Positions 60,324 to 64,000 of a DNA stretch of 64,000 nt are shown in pieces. This DNA comes from Streptomyces canus (lineage in GTDB: Bacteria; Actinomycetota; Actinomycetes; Streptomycetales; Streptomycetaceae): contig NZ_JAUSYQ010000002.1 in NCBI RefSeq assembly GCF_030816965.1, positions 4,995,501 to 5,059,500 of the forward strand, given 5' to 3'. The notes beneath the pieces are model-generated. The model was given only the letters and a program-made list of their open reading frames with translations, was not told the origin of the DNA and searched no databases. Both the position numbers and the translations under genes were made by a program. Position 1 is the stretch's first letter; each line of letters opens with the position of its first letter.

Positions 60324-61403
60324 CTAGAGCTCCTTTTGGAACGCCTCCGCCACCTTCAGGAAGATGTCGTTCGCCTCGGTCTCCCCGACCGTCACCCGCA
60401 CGCCCTCGCCCGGGAACGGCCGTACGACCACGCCGTGCTGTTCACACGCCGCCGCGAAGTCGACCGTGCGCTCCCCCAGCCGCAGCCACACGAAGTTGGC
60501 CTGGGTCTCGGGCACCGTCCAGCCCTGTGCTCGCAGTCCCTCCACCGCGCGGTTGCGCTCGCAGACCAGCGAGCCGACCCGGCCCAGGAGTTCGTCCTCG
60601 GCCCGCAGCGAGGCGATCGCCGCCTCCTGTGCGACCTGGCTCACCCCGAAGGGCACCGCGGTCTTGCGCAGCGCCGCGGCCACCGGCTCGTGGGCGATCG
60701 CGAAGCCGACCCTGAGGCCCGCGAGGCCGTACGCCTTGGAGAAGGTGCGCAGCACACAGACGTTCGGCCTCGTGCGGTACAGCTCCACGCCGTCCGGCAC
60801 CTCGGGGTCACGGATGAACTCGCGATAGGCCTCGTCGAGCACTACGAGCACGTCACTCGGCACCCGGTCGAGGAACCGTTCCAGCTCGGCCCGCTTCACG
60901 ACCGTGCCCGTCGGGTTGTTCGGGTTGCAGACGAAGATCAGCCGCGTCCGCTCGGTGATCGCTTCGGCCATCGCGTCCAGGTCGTGCACGTCATCGGCCG
61001 TCAGCGGCACCTTCACCGAGGTGGCACCGCTGATCTGCGTGATGATCGGGTACGCCTCGAAGGACCGCCAGGCGTAGATCACCTCGTCGCCCGGTCCCGA
61101 GGTCGCCTGGATCAGCTGCTGGGCGACGCCGACGGAGCCGGTGCCGGTGGCCAGATGGGAGAGCGGGACGCCGAAGCGCTCGGACAGCTCGTTCATCAGA
61201 CTTGTGCAGGCCATGTCGGGGTAGCGGTTGAAGGAGGAGACGGCGGCCGTCACGGTCTCCAGCACCCCCGGCAGCGGCGGATACGGGTTCTCGTTGGAAG
61301 ACAGTTTGTAGGCCACCGGACCGTCGGCAGCGGCGGGCTTGCCCGGCTTGTACGTGGGGATACCCTCCAGCTCGGCGCGCAGCTTGGGGCTCGTCTCGCT
61401 CAC
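60324..61403 (-). CDS. hisC: Histidinol-phosphate/aromatic aminotransferase
   Basis: The product has 359 residues, a class I/II PLP aminotransferase of HisC type: [15 protein letters not shown] near the start, [37 protein letters not shown] (the PLP-pyridine Asp) and the PLP lysine in [19 protein letters not shown] at 61403 follows GGAGGACTGC. HisC paralogues of this kind in actinobacteria act as aromatic aminotransferases (Pat/HisC2). No other histidine gene is near, so an aromatic role is likely; the symbol is given by family only. Confidence 0.88.
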   Translation of the reverse strand: MSETSPKLRAELEGIPTYKPGKPAAADGPVAYKLSSNENPYPPLPGVLETVTAAVSSFNRYPDMACTSLMNELSERFGVPLSHLATGTGSVGVAQQLIQATSGPGDEVIYAWRSFEAYPIITQISGATSVKVPLTADDVHDLDAMAEAITERTRLIFVCNPNNPTGTVVKRAELERFLDRVPSDVLVVLDEAYREFIRDPEVPDGVELYRTRPNVCVLRTFSKAYGLAGLRVGFAIAHEPVAAALRKTAVPFGVSQVAQEAAIASLRAEDELLGRVGSLVCERNRAVEGLRAQGWTVPETQANFVWLRLGERTVDFAAACEQHGVVVRPFPGEGVRVTVGETEANDIFLKVAEAFQKEL

Positions 61404-61536
61404 CGCAGTCCTCCTCATGACCACCGACTCATGGCATCCGACTCCGGCAGCCGGCATCCAATACTGCTCACCTTATGAGGATTGGGCGCCGCTGCGTACA
61501 GGTCGGAACGAACCTCATCTGCCCCACAGGCATCAG

Positions 61537-61749
61537 GTGCATCACCGTACGAAGGCAGACGAATCAGGGGGCGCGGTCACATATATCTATGCGCCGGTGG
61601 CTCGCGCCGTGGCGCGCGTCACCCGTGAAGGTGAGTTGAGACCTCTTCGAAACATCGGGGACTTGGCAGGCCCATGCGTGCCGACAAGTTACGTAATGCC
61701 ATTGGATCGTTTAACTGGCTCTGTTTCACAGGCAGTTGACGCCAGATGA
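61537..61749 (+). CDS. Possible small protein containing a TTA codon
   Basis: GTG at 61537 opens a 70-residue frame that reads plausibly as protein (GAVTYIYAPVARAVARVTRE, GELRPLRNIGDLAGPCVPTS, YVMPLDRLTGSVSQAVDAR). Third-position GC is below neighbouring genes, and a TTA leucine codon occurs in DRLTG, which would make translation depend on the bldA tRNA. The ribosome binding site is weak (CAGG). It occupies the gap between hisC and the LacI gene. It may be a foreign or non-coding remnant. Confidence 0.35.
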   Translation: MHHRTKADESGGAVTYIYAPVARAVARVTREGELRPLRNIGDLAGPCVPTSYVMPLDRLTGSVSQAVDAR

Positions 61750-61827
61750 CCTTGCAGAAACGTGCCTGTCAACGCGTGCATATGCGTCCGCCCTACCCCA
61801 CCGCATGAGCCCTACTATCGGCTCGCC

Positions 61828-62940
61828 ATGACAGCAGCAGGGAAGCACCAGGTGAGCCGCGCGGAAACCTCCCGTCGAGGCAGCCGGCCGGGCCGGGCGG
61901 GCATCAGAGACGTGGCCGCCGCCGCCGGAGTCTCCATCACGACCGTCTCCGACGCCCTGAACGGCAAGGGCAGGCTCCCGGATGCCACCCGCCGCCATGT
62001 CAGGGAGGTCGCAGACCGGCTGGGCTACCGGCCCTCGGCCGCGGCCAGAACCCTCCGTACCGGCAAGTCAGGACTCATCGGCCTGACTGTGACGACGTAC
62101 GGGGATGAACCTTTCACCTTCACCGAGTTCGCGTACTTCGCCGAGATGGCGCGGGCCGCCACCTCCGCCGCGCTCGCCCGCGGCTACGCCCTCGTCATCC
62201 TGCCCGCGACCTCTCGCCACGACGTGTGGTCGAACGTCGCCCTGGACGGCACCGTGGTCATCGACCCGTCCGACCATGACCCGGTCGTCAGCGAGCTGGT
62301 CCGGCAGGGTTTACCGGTGGTCTCCGACGGCCGCCCGGCCGGTGCCCTCCCGGTCACCGCCTGGGTCGACAACGACCACGAGGCCGCCGTCCTCGGCATC
62401 CTCGACCATCTGGCCGACGCCGGCGCCCGCCGCATCGGCCTGCTGACGGGGACGACGACGGACACGTACACCCATCTGTCGACCACCGCGTATCTGCGCT
62501 GGTGCGAGCGGGTCGGGCAGGACCCGGTGTACGAGGCCTATCCCGCGCACGATCCGTGCGCCGGCGCCGTCGCCGCCGACCGGCTGCTCGCCCGCCCGGA
62601 CCGGCCGGACGCCGTCTACGGCCTGTTCGACCCGAACGGCACCGACCTGCTGGCCGCCGCCCGTCGCTACGGGCTGCGCGTTCCCGACGACCTGCTGATC
62701 GTCTGCTGCAGCGAGTCCACTGTGTACGCCAGCACCGAGCCGCCCGTCACGACGCTCTCTCTCAAGCCGCGCCGCATCGGCACGGCCGTGGTCCAGCTCC
62801 TCATCGACGCCATCGAGGGGGTCGAATCGGACCAACCGGTCGAGCAGGTGATACCGACCGAGCTGATCGTGCGCACCTCCTCGCAGCGGCGTGCCCCGCG
62901 CACGACGGTCAGCTCGCCGCGGTCACCCGAGGAGAAGTAG
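61828..62940 (+). CDS. LacI family transcriptional regulator
   Basis: The product has 370 residues. The LacI helix-turn-helix is clear (GIRDVAAAAGVSITTVSDAL, NGKGRLPDATRRHV; residues about 27-62), then the hinge (YRPSAAARTLRTGKSGLIGL) and a periplasmic-binding-like domain (about 80-345). It probably represses sugar-related genes and responds to a sugar or phosphosugar. ATG at 61828 gives a 25-residue Ser/Arg-rich extension before the helix-turn-helix. No sugar transporter is visible beside it, so its target is probably elsewhere. Confidence 0.88.
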   Translation: MTAAGKHQVSRAETSRRGSRPGRAGIRDVAAAAGVSITTVSDALNGKGRLPDATRRHVREVADRLGYRPSAAARTLRTGKSGLIGLTVTTYGDEPFTFTEFAYFAEMARAATSAALARGYALVILPATSRHDVWSNVALDGTVVIDPSDHDPVVSELVRQGLPVVSDGRPAGALPVTAWVDNDHEAAVLGILDHLADAGARRIGLLTGTTTDTYTHLSTTAYLRWCERVGQDPVYEAYPAHDPCAGAVAADRLLARPDRPDAVYGLFDPNGTDLLAAARRYGLRVPDDLLIVCCSESTVYASTEPPVTTLSLKPRRIGTAVVQLLIDAIEGVESDQPVEQVIPTELIVRTSSQRRAPRTTVSSPRSPEEK

Positions 62941-63139
62941 CAGGAAGCGGCCGGGCGAGGGCCCAAGCCCGGCCAATCGGGGCGAATGCCGCGGCGAACA
63001 GGAGTCTTGCTCCGATTCACTACCCCTGGGTCATCACATGGCGCGATCCGCATTCCTATGATGGGCCCACGACACCGCGGGCCGCTGCGACCAGGCAGTC
63101 CGAAGCGGTGCAGATGCGGCGCGATGGTGGAGGGGTCTG

Positions 63140-64000
63140 ATGACTCAGGGGGCCGGTCAGGGACCCGAGGTGGAGCGCACGGCGGTGCTGCGCGACTTCC
63201 GGGTACCCGCGTACGTCAACGAGACCGGTCCGTACGGCCACAGCACGCACCCCGGCGACGTCGTCCCGGCCGACGAGGAGGCCTACCCGGAGGGGTACAC
63301 CCCCACCGAGCAGGACCTGCCCGTCATCCACCACGGTGACGAGCTCCAGGCGGCCGTCGACCCCGCGGCACGAACGGTGGACGGTCCCGGTCCGCTGTTC
63401 GTCGTCGGCGATGTCCACGGCTACCTCGACGAACTGACGTCCGCGCTCCAGGAGAAGGGCCTCGTCGACGCGGCCGGCAACTGGTGCGCGGGCACCGCCC
63501 GGCTGTGGTTCCTCGGCGACTTCACCGACCGTGGGCCCGACGGCATCGGCGTCATCGACCTCGTGATGCGGCTGTCCGCGGAGGCCGCCGCGGCCGGCGG
63601 CTACTGCAAGGCCCTCATGGGCAACCACGAACTGCTGCTCCTCGGCGCCAAGCGGTTCGGCGACACCCCCGTCAACTCCGGCGCGGGCACCGCCACCTTC
63701 CAGGCGGCCTGGCTGCTCAACGGCGGACAGAAGACCGACATGGACCGCCTCCAGGACCACCATCTGCAGTGGATGGCACGACTGGACGCCGTCGAGGAGG
63801 TCGACGGACATCTGCTCGTCCACTCCGACACCACCGCCTATCTCGACTACGGCGACTCGATCGAGGCGGTCAACGACACCGTCCGCGAGACCCTCACGCG
63901 CAACGACGCGGACGAGGTGTGGGATCTGTTCCGCAAGTTGACCAAGCGCTTCTCCTTCCGCGACGAGGGCGGCGCCGACCATGTGCGCTCGCTGCTCGAT
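63140..64000 (+). CDS. Metallophosphoesterase (3' end cut by window)
   Basis: The frame is open to the window edge (287 codons seen). The metallophosphoesterase motifs are FVVGDVHGYLDEL (G-D-x-H-G), WFLGDFTDRGPDGI (G-D-x-x-D-R-G), LMGNHELLLLGA (G-N-H-E) and LLVHSDTTAY. These bind two metal ions for phosphate ester hydrolysis; the layout resembles serine/threonine-type or diadenosine-tetraphosphate-type phosphatases. The ATG has GGAGGGG at good spacing. The N-terminus (about 1-85) has no recognised domain. Confidence 0.88.
   Translation, partial: MTQGAGQGPEVERTAVLRDFRVPAYVNETGPYGHSTHPGDVVPADEEAYPEGYTPTEQDLPVIHHGDELQAAVDPAARTVDGPGPLFVVGDVHGYLDELTSALQEKGLVDAAGNWCAGTARLWFLGDFTDRGPDGIGVIDLVMRLSAEAAAAGGYCKALMGNHELLLLGAKRFGDTPVNSGAGTATFQAAWLLNGGQKTDMDRLQDHHLQWMARLDAVEEVDGHLLVHSDTTAYLDYGDSIEAVNDTVRETLTRNDADEVWDLFRKLTKRFSFRDEGGADHVRSLLD

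Noticed and set aside
60324..61403. hisC as part of a histidine operon
   Set aside because: No other histidine gene is near; it is more likely a paralogue with an aromatic role.

Overview
This window looks like core chromosome from a Streptomyces. Almost every reading frame has G or C at the third codon position, GTG starts and GTGA/ATGA stop-start overlaps are frequent, and family members typical of the genus are present: SSI-type inhibitor, SigE-family sigma factor, HATPase anti-sigma-like proteins, fused CydDC, and the DtpA/Sco/PCuAC copper cluster. The serS-pheA-dtpA and cydABDC-hisC blocks, three perfect parS sites (GTTTCACGTGAAAC) and several groups of DnaA boxes suggest a location in the oriC-proximal part of the linear chromosome.

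Layout. 1-2.8 kb: HGxxPAAW-like membrane protein, MarR regulator, GtrA-like protein, a probable gene remnant, NUDIX hydrolase, and a 61-residue protein ending at a strong terminator. 2.8-4.5 kb: a frameshifted pseudogene, tRNA-Arg(ACG) and tRNA-Ser(GCT) each with its own terminator, and a secreted SSI-family protease inhibitor. 4.5-9.3 kb: a giant PAS/pseudo-kinase/receiver protein with a very long Pro/Gln/Ala linker, followed by a 20-bp tandem repeat. 9.7-11.6 kb: divergent TetR regulator and MFS pump with operator-like repeats between them. 11.8-16.9 kb: acyl-CoA ligase behind a perfect palindrome, SigE-family sigma factor, and a three-gene operon in the order of mycobacterial chsH2-chsH1-ltp2. 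17-25 kb: broken secreted-protein gene, two prim-pol-like proteins, tRNA-Ser(TGA), HtrA-like protease, GDPD phosphodiesterase, HATPase protein, SEC-C protein, and a candidate small RNA.

25.5-31.7 kb: GAF/PP2C-like protein, aminopeptidase P, a decayed repetitive stretch, and a minus-strand set of HATPase, Tat-exported intradiol dioxygenase-like protein and CitG-like protein. 31.8-38.1 kb: copper cluster YcnI-Sco-PCuAC-CopCD-DtpA, probably supplying copper to extracytoplasmic cuproenzymes. 38.2-41.7 kb: pheA, an intergenic cluster of DnaA boxes, serS and a HAD phosphatase. 42-46.2 kb: an odd tRNA-like element, a small protein, and a four-gene ABC export system. 46.4-54 kb: a translationally coupled operon (M24 peptidase, EphD-like fusion, PF10118 protein, MerR), a second DnaA-box group, KptA, a parS site, a luciferase-like oxidoreductase and a second HAD protein. 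54-60.3 kb: cytochrome bd oxidase and its exporter (cydA-cydB-cydDC) behind a Rex operator, with two more parS sites. 60.3-64 kb: hisC-type aminotransferase, a short TTA-containing ORF, a LacI regulator and a metallophosphoesterase cut by the window end.

The most unusual items are: a 20-bp tandem duplication that created a coupled 7-residue upstream ORF; a 106-nt tRNA-like element; the parS/DnaA-box landscape; a PP2C-like protein that lacks a metal-binding Asp; and several partly decayed genes.
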